DNA of 64,000 nucleotides from Brachionus plicatilis (lineage: Eukaryota; Rotifera; Eurotatoria; Ploima; Brachionidae). The notes beneath the pieces are model-generated. The model did not search any database. It was not told where the DNA came from and was given only the letters and a program-made list of their open reading frames with translations. The DNA is taken from positions 1,641,024 to 1,705,023 of the forward strand of contig QEOQ01000226.1 in assembly GCA_010279815.1 (NCBI GenBank), given 5' to 3'. The position numbers and the translations under genes are program-made. Numbering within the stretch: position 1 is the stretch's first letter; each line of letters begins with the position of its first letter. This document shows, piece after piece, positions 9,766 to 21,520 of the stretch.

Positions 9766-11609
9766 TTAATGCTCTTTAGCTTTATGTAATTTAAGTCCTC
9801 TTTCACTTTTCATTAAGGAACCACACAAAGGACAAGGAAGACCATTTGGGTGCTTAATTAATGTTCTAATCACTTCATTGTGAGTCAATTCAGAACACGA
9901 AGGACTCGAAAGAGCCAAGGTTTTATACTGATCTGACCTAAACTTAACTGAATTAATTTGTAATTTTGCTAAAGAAGAGCTTAAAACATCAATGTTTGGA
10001 TCATTCTCAGAATCAAACTCATCATCTAAATCTGAACAATATGGGGCATTTCTTTTTTCTCTAAATGTTATAGACGTAGAGTCAGTGTTTATGTCTTTAT
10101 CTGCTATTTTTAGGTTCTCATTATCGTCATCATCAGCAGTTAAATCGTCATTACTAACTAAAATTGTTGTTCAAAAAATCTTGGTGCTTTTTTTAACTGA
10201 AAAAAAAATATGTTGCGGTTGACTGATCTCCATAAAATTTTACAGATGGTACTTTGGGCTGTCTAGTGTAAAAATACATGGGCAGTTTTCCAGTTCATGC
10301 CTTTCTGACATACATTAATCATATGAACAATAGAGTTAAAGCAATATAGCTATACTTATAGACACAGAAAGACATACTTTATGTAAAATTTATTAAAAAA
10401 CCAAAAGTCCAATAACTTAATATTATATATCATCTTAAAGCTTATTCTTTTATCTTTCAATTGAGCATCTATAAGTGTGAACATTAACTTTAATCTTTAA
10501 TTTTTTTTAGTTAAAATTAGACCATGAAAATTTTGGACAAAAATAAGTCTAAAAGGGGAACAGATATATACAGTACTGATTTGTTCCTATGGTTTTACCA
10601 AAATTTACGCGAATTTACCAAAATTTTAGTAATTGAAATTGTAATTGAGAAAAATGGCGACTGTTCAAATCACTAAAATATATGTATCTAATAATTTCAA
10701 TATTATAAAAACTTGATTTAAATTTTTCTTTTTTTTTTAACTTTTTTTCACTAAAATCAATAAAAATTTACGAAAATTTGCGTAAAAAAATACAATTTTT
10801 TTTTATTTAAAATTTTTTATTAATTTTGAAAAAAAACTAAAAAAGTGAAAAAATTGCAAAAATTTGGATTTTTTTGGCCCTTTTCGTTTTTACGAAATTT
10901 TACGTAAAATCCGTTATTCCCGTAAATTTACTAAAATTTTGGTAAATTCGCGTAAATTTTGGGAAAACCATAGGAACAAATCAGTACTGTAGATGAACTT
11001 GATTTAAATTTTTTTAATGACTTAATCTCATTACTACTTAATTTTAAAATTTTAAGTGGATAGCTTATTGCGTTCAAAAGTAATTGCGAATAAAGTGAAA
11101 TTACCCCTTTTTTCACCCTTGGAAATTAAGGTAATATTAAGGGTTTTTGACCATAGCTTTTGAACAGAACATCGTACAGATATAATCTATATATCGTTGT
11201 AATCCTCATTCAATTTTCTATCCAACGATATGTAAAAATAAATTTTGAAATCCGAAAGGCTAGGAGACATTTTGAGGATTTGAGGAAGTTCAAGGTCATG
11301 TGACTGCCTTTATCAGGAAGACATGAACTGGAAAACTGACCATATATTTTTATACTAGACAAGTACCCATCTTTAAAATTTTATGGAGATCGGTCAACCG
11401 TAACATATTTTTTTTTTCATTTAAAAAAAGGCACTGAGATTTTTTGAAAACCCTTTAATGATCCAAAAAGTGATTCGACATCTGCGTCTGAATTTCCATC
11501 AGACTCATCATCTTTGTAAGTATCACTTGTTTCATCAGCATAATGAATGACAGCGTCTTCATTTAAATCACCATTAGCATTACTGTAAATCTTATCAAGA
11601 CTCCCTATT
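9766..11609 (-). CDS. C2H2 zinc-finger protein, 3' part (two exons)
   Basis: Two exons on the reverse strand, 11609-11452 and 10157-9766, join in phase 1 across a GT-AG intron. The first encodes an acidic segment (VIHYADETSDTYKDDESDG). The second continues with DDLTADDDDN, then a Ser-rich stretch, and ends in a single C2H2 finger, CPLCGSLMKSERGLKLHKAK-E-H, immediately before the stop. The 11609 boundary is a plausible 3' splice site (AAAACAG), so the protein starts further upstream. The neighbouring sequence there is a pogo-like element, and I could not find the 5' exons. A nuclear nucleic-acid-binding role is possible from the finger alone. It could also be a transposon-encoded or domesticated protein. 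Confidence 0.5.
10158..11451. mobile_element. Inverted-repeat element coextensive with an intron
   Basis: The intron of the zinc-finger gene is an inverted-repeat element almost from edge to edge. Its two ends, read inward, both give TTCAAAAAATCT then GTGC. Both continue through ATATGTT(A/G)CGGTTGA, GATCTCCATAAAATTTTA and AGTTTTCCAGTTCATG for about 130 bp per arm. The donor GT is about 4 nt outside one arm and the acceptor AG about 12 nt outside the other. A separate MITE sits in the middle. No clear target duplication is visible. Confidence 0.7.
10571..10989. mobile_element. TA-flanked MITE nested in the intron element
   Basis: Perfect inverted ends of about 26 bp beginning CAGTACTGATTTGTTCCTAT, each flanked by TA, the target duplication of Tc1/mariner-type elements. 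The interior carries the AATTTACG words and the TTTTGGCCCTTTT core shared with several remnants in the window, so this is the best-preserved member of that family here. Confidence 0.85.
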
Positions 11610-11850
11610 CTGTTTTTAAAAACACAGTCGATCCTCCGTATAATGAACCCCCATATAACGAAATCCTCTATATTACGAATAAGAATCCAGGAACCGATTT
11701 TTTATAAAGGAAAAAGATTGCTAATTTTCTTTGATACAACGAACCTCTTTATAACGAATTCCCTATATAACGAGCTATTAAAAAAAAACTGAGTAATACT
11801 TTTCTTAAGAAAAAAACCTTCATATAATCAATTTTAATAAAATGACATCC

Positions 11851-12732
11851 GTTAATTACATACAATTAGACTCGAAAAAAACTCGTACTCGCCTAACTCG
11901 GAAAATTCGAGTTTATACTCGTACCCGTACTCGGCAAACTCGTAAAACTCGAGTATTTACTCGTGTAAAAACTCGAATTAAAAATTATGAATTTCACTTG
12001 TCAAAATTTTTTTTGTTATATTTTTTAATAATTTTTATAAAATTTTATTAGTAAATCAAAATTTAATATCAAATCTATTTGAAATATCCAGACTTGTTTT
12101 TAAGTCACAGTTTTAAGTCTAAGTCACAAAAATTTAAGTCAAAGTTTTGACTTGACTTAAATTTTTTTTTTTAGAAAAAGGCTAAGTAAAGCCGGTCAGC
12201 TTGACGGTCAAAATTTTGGACCGTTTAAAAAATCGGTAAAAAAAAAGCGGGCAGTCAAAGATACGGTCAACATTGTGGCGGGCGGTCATTTAGCCGTTCA
12301 GCTTGGCGGCCAGAATTTTGGACTGCCGCGCTGAAAAAAAAAGAGGTTAAATATCATAAAAAATTAAAAATTTACGATAATTAAATATGTTTATTAATTA
12401 AAAAAAAAAAACCCATATTTTAATTAAAAAAAAAAAAAATTTTAAGTCATGACTTTGACTTAAAAACAAGTCTGGATATTTCAAATAGATTTGCTATTAA
12501 ATTTTGATTTACTAATAAAATTTAATAAAAATCATTAAAAAATATAACAAAAAAAATTTTGACAAGTGAAATTCATAATTTTTAACTCGAGTTTTTAGAC
12601 TTTTTCGAGTTTTTACACGAGTAAATACTCGAGTTTTACGAGTTTGCCGAGTACGGGTACGAGTATAAACTCGAATTTTCCGAGTTAGGCGAGTACGAGT
12701 TTTTTTCGAGTCTAATTGTATGGTTAATTAAC
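11851..12732. mobile_element. Large foldback with ACTCG-repeat arms
   Basis: Arms of about 240-270 bp (11851-12110 and 12460-12732) are near-perfect inverted copies. Each contains an imperfect tandem array of ACTCG words (for example CTCGTACTCGCCTAACTCGG), so one arm reads as a false Arg/Thr-rich ORF. The centre has G+C-richer GGTCAGCTTGACGGTCAA-type repeats (12190-12335). A transcript would fold into a very long hairpin. Confidence 0.8.
12089..12474. mobile_element. hAT-like AAGTC element at the centre of the foldback
   Basis: Ends CAGACTTGTTTTTAAGTCA and CAGACTTGTTTTTAAGTCA (reverse strand) match the AAGTC MITE family. Flanking octamers GAAATATC and GATATTTC agree at 6 of 8 positions. Because the flanks are themselves palindromic, this does not prove a target duplication. 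Confidence 0.5.
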
Positions 12733-13139
12733 AATTTGATAATAAAAAATAGTAAATAAATACTTGACAATTACTTATTATTGTTTATCTAAAAATTCTA
12801 TTTGATAAAAATGAACGAAAAGCAAGTTTGCAAAAAGAGAAAATGTATCATCTTGAAGTCAAGATAGAAATTAAAAAAAAAACATACTGAGCAAAAAATA
12901 ACCACTTCAAAGCTGGCCAAAGTTTTTTTTTTTTTTTTTTTAATCAATAAAATTTGGTTTAATTTTAATCAATAAAGTTTTTTTAATTTCGCCCAAGTAG
13001 TTAGTTATACCGAGGATTGACTGTATTTTTAATAAAGTTATTATTATTAACATCCTAAAATTTATCATTTACTTAGCATTTGGTGGGTAAATTTATGCTA
13101 TTGTTTTTAGTATAGTTTCATACCAAAAATTCCTATCAT

Positions 13140-13260
13140 TACTCAAGTCATTATTAAATCTCCAGACGAGTAATATTTTAAATTATGGACTTTGAATTTT
13201 TTTTAAGTCCGGACTTGTGCATAAATTTTAGTGACTTTGACTTAAACAAGGCCGCCAAAA
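13140..13260. repeat. AAGTC-family fragment
   Basis: Contains AAGTCCGGACTTGTGC and TAGTGACTTTGACTTAAAC, as in the hAT-like elements of the window, without paired ends. Confidence 0.4.
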
Positions 13261-13269
13261 TAACTCCTT

Positions 13270-13965
13270 AGAATGACAGAAAGATTATGAAAATACTTTT
13301 TTTTTTGTTGCAAACTTTCAACTAAAAATTGCCAAAATTTACTAGACTAAATAATGGCAAAAAATCATAAAAAAGCAATTGCCAAATGAAATTTTTTTAA
13401 TAAACTTTAGCTTATTTTAAAGAAAAATAATATGAAATTTTCACAAAATTTTAATTTTATGTGACAATAACCTTTCTCCATTTTTTTTCAAATAAAATAT
13501 TTTGACGTTTAATATTTTTAAATTTTCACTTCCACTTTTATTTATTCGGAAACTTTTACTTATAAAATTATTTTACATCTTGTCTCTTTAGAAATTAGTA
13601 ATTTTTGCAATTTATTTTTTTAAAGATTCTTAGTGTCAAAAATACATAAATAATTAAAACAAGCTTAGCTTAATTCAAAGTTAAAAAATATGTTTATTAT
13701 AGTATGATAGAATTGTTGTAATGATTTAAGAAATTGAAAATAAGGAATGCTGGTTATAGAATCAAAAAAATATTAAACTGTGAAAAATTTCAAAGGATTA
13801 AAATTAAATATTAAATTTTAAAATCAAAATTAATTCAAAAAAATTAAAACAAGACTTATAAATTTTTAAAATTAATCTAAATTTAGAAAACCTCTTTAGT
13901 CCTTCTAATAGTAATGTATTGATTAAAGATAAATTTCATTGCATCTATAAAAAATTCTAAATGTA
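13270..13965. other. Intergenic, nothing recognised
   Basis: A/T-rich with short homopolymers. No ORF, pairing ends or RNA-gene signature was seen. Confidence 0.4.
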
Positions 13966-13969
13966 GATT

Positions 13970-14065
13970 TTTAGGGCAAAGTAAAATTTTTGATCGATTT
14001 TTAGATCACTTCAAATTTAATCAAAATATTTCAAATGCGCAATTAAATTTGAATGCATCTTATTA
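13970..14065. repeat. Partial copy of the GCAAAGTAAAATT MITE
   Basis: Matches one arm of the palindromic MITE at 25142-25388: GGCAAAGTAAAATTTTTGAT followed by TGCGCAATTAAATTTGAATGC. Only one arm is present. Confidence 0.55.
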
Positions 14066-15860
14066 AAATAAGTTTTTTAGGAAATCTAAGCATTCTTTAT
14101 CATTTTATTAATATTTAAATTAAAAAAAGTTAATTTTGTTAAACAGAGTAGCGTTGGCAGTGGCCGTGTAATCTTCAAGTTGAAAAAGTGATATCAAAAT
14201 CGAAAAGAATAAAAAAATCAGACAATGCATTCGGCGTGAAATGTATTACTTTTTTAAATATTTGTATTGAAACTTAGGGAAAAAAATTTTAAATCCAATA
14301 CCGATACAAAAATTAAAATTAATCTTCATTTATAAAACATGGATATTTTTTAATTTTTAATTTTGTTCATGAAAAAAATTTGAATAAAAATTGCTAAGAA
14401 TCACCAGCCAAGTATGTGATTAAATGGTCAAAAATAGAGTCAAAATATATTATTCAGATCAGAATCAAAAATAATATATTGATAATTTAATTAAAATGAA
14501 AAATGGAAGCTTGAAAGAAAAAATGAATGTATTAAGAATAAATGCTAATTTGATCAAAGCCTACGCTATGCATATTTTAATCATTTTTCTTTTATTTTGA
14601 ATTTGAATTAAAAAATAATATAAACTAATAGCATTTAATTGAAAAAAAAAAGAAACGAGAAATTTGGTCTATGAAAAGATCCATATTAATTTATCTCAAA
14701 AATAATTGTTCTCAAAAAGAAAAAACATCTTTTTCATCACAACTATTTTTTTATGCTTAAAATATACCAAATTATACAATCAAAATAAAGAAATGAAAAA
14801 AATATTAAAACAAAATTTTAACTTTCAATTTTTAAAATTTTAAATAATTATTAATTTTAAATAATTAATAATTATTTAAAATTTTTAATTTTGTCATGGA
14901 TTTGAAAAGCTAAGAAAATTGTTTCTATTTTAAAGAAAAAAATTTCGCTCTGTTATTTCCAGGTAAAGACGTTTAAAACTTTTAAAGCAAAAATTGTTTG
15001 TGTAGTTTTTTTTAAAAACATCCGGTTAAGCATATGAACAGAAAAGATTTAAATTTTTTTTAAGTGTTGGATTTAAATTTGTTTTTTAATTTTCATCAGC
15101 TAAAAATACATACCGTATCCCCTTGTTTAGCGACGCATGCTTTAATACCATGAGTAGGATATTTGGTGCATGGTCTAACATAGACCTCACAATGTTAAAT
15201 TTTTTATTTTAAAAGTCCTATGGGTCACATAGTCGATACATATTAAAAACGTAGCGTTTATAATAGAAATTCAAATAGAAAAGCAGAGCTTCAAAAAAAG
15301 TCTTTATTAGAGACTCGGGGTTTTAAACTTAAAAAAAATTAAATATAAAAAATATTTATTGAGTTTATTTTATAGATGCGACGTTAGAGTTATGGTAAAA
15401 AAAAAATTAAATATAATAAAAAAGTTTAATTTTAATTATTGACCCGGCATTTAAATTAAAAAATTTAAGACAAAAAAGAGAATAAAAAAATTTAAAAAAA
15501 AATTATTTTTTCAATTTATTCGTAGAACCTTTCTTTCTTCCTAGTGACTTTCTAACTGAATTTGCTTTTATAGTTGGTAAGTAAAATTAACATATCTTTT
15601 ATCTACTCTTGCTTGTGTTTAATTATTTATATTTAATTATTTATTATTAATTATAAATAATTAATTAGATATCAAATAATCATTGTTAATATTTATGTTT
15701 AAAATTCAAAATATTAATTAAAATATTTTCAAATTAATTTACTGGAAAAAAACTTACTGAAATTTTATTCTTCGTTCAAATTCTACTGCATGATTACCTT
15801 TATTAAATATTTCGGATGATTCTCACAATTCAATTGAAAATTTATGACCAAGTCAAATAT
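14066..15860. other. Gene-poor stretch
   Basis: Mostly A/T-rich. A slightly G+C-richer island at 15110-15190 gives, on the reverse strand, a short Cys-containing frame ending at a GTATGT donor-like site. It cannot be linked to further exons. Nothing else was recognised. Confidence 0.3.
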
Positions 15861-15868
15861 GATTAAAG

Positions 15869-15975
15869 TAAAGTTGGTCCAAAGTCAAAATTTTGAAGCG
15901 AAAATTAGGCTTGAATACGAATAGAACTTTAATTCCAAGTCCAAATTTCATGACTTTGACTTTTGACCAACTCTG
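15869..15975. mobile_element. Short hAT-like MITE with 8-bp target duplication
   Basis: 107 bp element with ends TAAAGTTGGTCCAAAGTC and, on the reverse strand, CAGAGTTGGTCAAAAGTC. Flanking octamers are GATTAAAG (15861-15868) and GATTATAG (15976-15983), 7 of 8 identical. The interior is AAGTC-rich. Confidence 0.75.
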
Positions 15976-16789
15976 GATTATAGGTACTAAAAGTTTGGTA
16001 TCATTTGTGTGACGTGCTGCATAACTTCTTGGTACAACCTTCTCATTTAAATTTTTTAAAAAATTGGCCCCATCTTTAATTAATTCTCCAAAATATTTAA
16101 TATTTACAATTTATTTTGTTTGATGAGGACGAAAAAAATTTTTCGATCGCACAGCAAATAGCTTTTTTGGCATTTTTTCTTAAAAATAACAATTTTTTCA
16201 GACAAAAATTGAAAAATTATAATTTTTTTATTTTTGATTATAAGAAAAAACAATTGAATTCGAAGTTTGAAATTTTTATTTTCAAAAAAATCAATTTCAT
16301 TTATTAAATTTGTGCTAGCAGTTGAATTTTTTTAATTTAATTTTACATAATTTAACTATTCCATTTCTTTTTAATATATTTTAAGAGTCAATTTACCACA
16401 CTCGATTTAATTTCCTTGTCTATAGTATATTTGCTTTTGAAATATTCAATATTTAATTTTTTTTTGACTTAGAGAAGTCTACTCAAGCTATTTAAACAAA
16501 ATAATTTTAAGCTCATTTAACAGGAATTAATAACTGGAAAAATCTTCAAATCATGTGAATCGACAAGAATTTAAATTTTAATATATCTTAAACCCTAAAT
16601 TTTTTTTGTATAAAACTAGAAACAATCAATTTAATTTTTTTATTTTTTAACAAACAAAATAAAATCATTTTTTTGTAAGTCAATTCTTTAATAGATAAAT
16701 AAACTTGTCAATAAGATACGAATATTTATTTCCGATTTTTTTAAGTTAAATCATAATTGTATCAAATTACAGACAGAGTTTTATGGAAG

Positions 16790-17240
16790 GGTGTGAACGC
16801 CTTAGAATTTAGACGAAGCAAAGCAGAGATGATATTCGGCTCTTATGTTCGATATGGCATTTTTTGCCAAGCCAAAAAAATGCCATTTTTTATCTTATTT
16901 TTAACTTTTTTCAGTTACTTAAACAAATCAAAATAAGTTGAGGAAAAATTTTTAAGTTAAAGAAATAAATCCAATTAAATAAAAAAGAAATTTTACCGTT
17001 TTTAAATTAACTTTTTAAGTAAATTTACATAAAAATCGGTAAATTTTTTTTTCGCAATTTTTTTTGATTTGTTTAATTAACTGAGAAAAGTTACATAAAT
17101 GGCATTTTTGTTTCTTACGTCATTTTTCTTAAAATAATCCAAATTTTTGAAATTTTCGGTAATTTAACCTTTTCTTACAAATGTAATTTTTCGAAAAATT
17201 CCTTAAAATTACCAAAAACCCTAGTATCAAATTAGCACTG
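16790..17240. repeat. MITE remnant, AATTTACG family, with flanking GGCATTTTT repeats
   Basis: Direct and inverted TGGCATTTTT/AAAAATGCCA copies at 16853-16895 and 17098-17108, and a right end reading ACCCTAGTATCAAATTAGCA then CTGTA. This resembles the terminal sequence of the MITE at 10571-10989. A short coding-like piece (reads WKGVNALEFRRSKAEMIF) lies at 16783-16850 but has no context. Confidence 0.35.
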
Positions 17241-20200
17241 TATAGTGAACTTTATCTGGTTAAAAATTCAAAAAAATCTGTTCGGTAATTATCTTGAAAT
17301 TTGTTTCCAGAATTTCGATAAAAAATAAAAAAGTGCTATAAAGATATCTCAATTCTTAAAAAAGATAGCCGGAAAAGCTATCAAATGATTTTATTTTATT
17401 AAAAGAGATATTTTAAATATTGTCCTATTTGATTTATAAAACGAGATCTTTTTTGGACTTTTTTCCTTAAAGTATTATTTAAAAAATGCTAAAAAAATAA
17501 AAAATTTTGACATGTGAATTTAAATTTTTCTTTAATTTCCAATTTGAAAGATTAAAAACTTTTTGGTATTTCTTATTGAATATTTAATTGTTGATAATTA
17601 ATTTAAAAGAAAATTTTTAAATTAATCTTGATTAACATTTAAAGAATTTCTTTTCTTTAGAGTTAAACAAATACTTTTGTAACTCGGATTAATTTTATTT
17701 TAATAAGTGGGTTGGTAAAAATGGTTTATTTAGTCAGTCTAAAATTATAAAATTTTCAATAAGCAGTTAGTTTTTTTTTTGTTGACAGAAAATTAAGATT
17801 AATCACCCACGAAGATTTTAAGCCATTATATTGTAAAATAATAAAATTAGAAAGCTAAAGAAAGATTCATTTACAGACTCGACAAAATTACTCTTAAGTT
17901 TTTTATTTACCTTTATTTTTTCTAAATTTACTTATCTGTAAAAAAAAATGCTAAAGATAAATAAATTTATAAAATAAATTTTATTTTCAATTAGGAAAAT
18001 AAATTAACTAAATAATTTTTTTTTCAATTACGTAAATAAAATTATATAATTGAAATTAATAACAAATTAATTTTTATATGATTTATTTCAAAAAAAGAAA
18101 GCACTAACTCTCTAGATTGTCTTTAAATAAATTCAAACGCCTAACAATTAAATTATCTGACATTTTAAAATTAGGTATTAATTTCTTTGTTTTAATTTTT
18201 CCTGACACTAGTGATGAAAATTTAGAGTTTATGTTTTGTATAATTGGATTATTTTTCTTCAAAATTTGATGAATATCATTTTTTAGTATTTAATTTTTAT
18301 TTTAATTTAAATTTATTTAAACATGATTTTTCTGTTGATATTTACTTGATGATCTATTATACAGCTAATTAATTCAATAGGAAAGAAATAATTCAGAAAG
18401 TGATGAAAATTCAAGAATATCTATCAGCCTAAAATTAAAAAGTTTTAATTTTTAAAAATAAAATCATTTTTTGTTTTTTTTATTAATTTCGGATTCAAAG
18501 TTGTAAAATTTACCATGCAATTCTTTAAATTGGAGTTGTTTTAAATAAAATTAATTTTGATATTAAGCCCGTCAACAAATTTTTTAAATTAAAATTTTTT
18601 TATTTCTAATTTAATTATTAACGATTTTTAACAAATGAATCCTCTGATTACTAAGCACAATTAATATTTAAAGTACTTTTTGTTGTCATTCTGTCAGCTG
18701 TAATATAATTCTTTCGTCGTCCAATTTTTTAATTCTTATTGAAAATATCATTTTAAATCTATTAAAATACATGATAAATCAATTATAAAGCACACAAAAT
18801 GCTAAAAAATTTTGATTAATCTTTAAAAAAATTGTTTAATAATCAATTTTTTGATCCCATCATTTTCAATTAAAAAATATTTTTCTATTCTTTTGTTCAG
18901 ATTATTAAAAAATAAATATTTGCTACAATTTGGAGCATATTAAATTTTAAATGAACCAATCTTAATAAATGTTCAACTTTATGACTTTTTGAAATTTGCA
19001 AATAAAATTTTTTTTAACTATTTATTATTGTTTAATTCAGAATAACGTCAACAAGAAGATTTAAAAATATTATATGAAAGCGTAAGTATAATCTAATTAA
19101 TCATAAAAATAATTTTAGCCAGCATCAAAAAGTGAAAATAAAAAATGGTAAAAACTCAACCTTTTGAGTTATGGTGCAGGGCTAAAACCAAAAATTTGAA
19201 AAAAGTGCGAGATTAAAAATTATTTTCTGAAATAATTTTTTTAAATATGATTAGAACTAGATAAAAAATACTGAAGTCTAATAAAAATTCTTATTAAATT
19301 GAAAAGTTTAATTAAATTTTCTGGCTTTTATTCTACGGTTAACCTTGGTTTCCTAACTTTTCTTTACCCTAACTGTTGTAATTGGTAACGATGTTTGAAA
19401 ATTTTGAGAAGGCGTAGTTTTAGTCACGATTACCATTGGCAAGATTAACAGCAAAGTAAAAACAACAATAACATCAACACAGTCATTGGAACCTCATTTA
19501 TTAAAATTTTATTCAAAAAATCAAAAGACAGATTCAAATGAAAAATGAATATAAGAAAATTTAAACAAATTCAATTTAAAAGATTATTTCCAAGTTTTTG
19601 TGTTTAAAAAGTAACTTGTGTTTTGAAAAATTTAATGGCTGCTAATCTGGTTTACTTTCTAGAACAAACAGAACAATAAAAAATATAACTGAATTGAAAT
19701 TTTGCTATTAACGAAATTTTTAATTAAATTAAAATCCGATCGAAATTAATTTTAAGATTTATAAAATAATAAGACCCCTGTATACACTGGATTAAAAAAT
19801 GTAATTTTCTTGCTTTTTGAATTATTAAGCTAATATTTCAAGCTAAGAGTCATTGAAAAAAATTTAAATATTTGACTTATTTAAATCAACGACTTTTTGA
19901 ATGTTCCATTTAATTTTCAATTTCAGATAGTACGTCAATAGCAATTTCCTTAAGAATTTAATAAAAAAAATGGGGCAAATTTTGTTTTTTAATTAAAACT
20001 TGCATGTGAATGAAAAAGACTAAAAACAGCATTCATAATAATCAAAAAGAATCTCTGAAGGTAAATGTTGAATAACAAATATTGGAAAATAGAACAGATT
20101 GATGATCTTAAATTTTAAAATTCAATTTTTTTTTAAATATCTGACTGACAATGTTTATAATTTCTTTTTCAAAATATAATTTAAGAAGTCAAATAAAAAT

Positions 20201-21079
20201 TAGAAGAAAATTTCAAAGGTTATTAGGTAAAATTGGGTAGTCTAGTGTTAACCAGGATATTTTCCTGTATATTATTTAAAGTATTAGAGTTTTAGATGTA
20301 AATTTACCTTTTTAAAAATTAAGTTAATTTACTTATTTTTACGTAATAATTTTTCATTTTCTTTATTTTCTATAGAATAACATTTTTTTGATTTAAATTA
20401 ATTAATATTTTTCTAGATTCTTTTTTTTCGAAGTTTAAAATGTTTTGAATTCAAAAATTTAACTTAATTTTTTTGAAAAAAAATGTTTCGTTAAAATCTT
20501 TGTTAAATTAAATGTATAAATTTTGATCAAATAAACAATTAGAATTTTTTTCAATTTTGAAATTAAATTTGAAATAATTATTAAGTCATTATTATTTTCT
20601 AATAAAAAAATCAATAAAACAAAATTTAATTTGATTTTTAAATTTCCTAGAAATAAAACTCTAAAGTGTAAGACAAAAAATAGCTATAATAAATTCTGAG
20701 TGTTGAACACTTTATTTTCAAAACGTTTTATTGATTAAAAATTATTGATTTGAGAATTAAATCTAATTGTACAATAATTGTTATTAAAATATAAAGTAAG
20801 AATTGTCAGACATATCGTAAATTGCTACAAAAATATAAATTATAAATTTTAAACTAGTTATATGATTAAACAAGATAGAGACTAGCTCTCGCGTTTTGGC
20901 TGTTGGAATCGTTGCGAAGTTTTCGAAGGAACTTCTGTAAGAAGCTGTTGTGATAAGCAGCCTTGTTTGCTTTTCTTGTTTGGAAAGGGAAGCGTGGACT
21001 TTATTAAAATAGAAAAAGATCACTCAACTTTTAAAATGAAATTTTTTTTAGCTATTTTTATAAAATCTATTTTTTAAAA
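17241..21079. other. Long gene-poor stretch (3.8 kb)
   Basis: Nothing coding was supported. The sequence is extremely A/T-rich with long T and A runs. A 19340-19500 patch is less A/T-biased but is frameshifted in every reading. Distant exons of an unrecognised gene cannot be excluded. Confidence 0.35.
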
Positions 21080-21087
21080 AAGGAATC

Positions 21088-21512
21088 GGGTCTTGTCACC
21101 TGACCGGACAATTGTCAGGGACAATTTGATCATATCACTTACCCGGAAAATTTAATTTGACTAATTAAATAAGTTTTTATTTCCTGGACAATCAAGTTAA
21201 TAGATGGACAAATAATTTTTAAGATAATAAAAAAAATCTATTTAGATATAATATAATTTATTTTCGAAATTATATAAAAAAGAAAGTTATTTTTGTTTTT
21301 TTTTATTTCCGTAAATTATATTGTTTTCTTGTTGAATCTTTCTCTAAAAATGCCATGAGTGTCAAAATATGGACAATTTTATTTTTACATGAAAAATCGA
21401 AAAAATTGATGGACAATTTTATTTTTAGTTGGATAATTTACAAATTAAAATGTCCATGTAAGTGACATGATCAAATTGTCCCTGACAATTGTCCGGTCAG
21501 GTGACAAGACCC
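21088..21512. mobile_element. hAT-type MITE with perfect 8-bp target duplication
   Basis: Inverted ends are identical for about 46 bp, starting GGGTCTTGTCACCTGACCGG, and similar for about 70 bp. The element is flanked by the perfect octamer AAGGAATC at 21080-21087 and 21513-21520. The 425 bp interior is A/T-rich and non-coding. End and octamer conservation suggest a fairly recent insertion. Confidence 0.92.
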
Positions 21513-21520
21513 AAGGAATC

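Larger units (their letters stand above)
11625..13023. mobile_element. Non-autonomous pogo/Tigger-like element
   Basis: The left end CAGTCGATCCTCCGTATAA is inverted against the right end, which reads CAGTCAATCCTCGGTATAA on the reverse strand. The right side is flanked by TA; the left flank is CA. Subterminal TATAACGAA-type repeats (11645-11785) are typical of pogo/Tigger termini. No transposase is present. Most of the interior is a later or captured foldback (11851-12732). Confidence 0.75.

Noticed and set aside
11842..12051. 69-codon Arg/Thr-rich ORF (TRTRLTRKIRVYTRTRTRQT)
   Set aside because: It is the translation of the ACTCG array in one arm of the foldback; the other arm has the same DNA inverted.
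14140..14185. tRNA-like A-box (GTTGGCAGTGGCC)
   Set aside because: No B-box at a usable distance and no cloverleaf; no tRNA gene was found in the window.
15110..15190. Possible small exon with a GTATGT donor on the reverse strand
   Set aside because: The opposite strand offers equally plausible splice signals, and no flanking exon keeps a frame.
16783..16850. Short coding-like segment WKGVNALEFRRSKAEMIF
   Set aside because: Only ~25 codons, with no homology I can name, no splice context and repeat sequence on both sides.
19340..19500. Less A/T-biased patch with a signal-peptide-like frame on the reverse strand
   Set aside because: The frame stops after ~14 codons; continuing needs a frameshift, and no splice sites support it.
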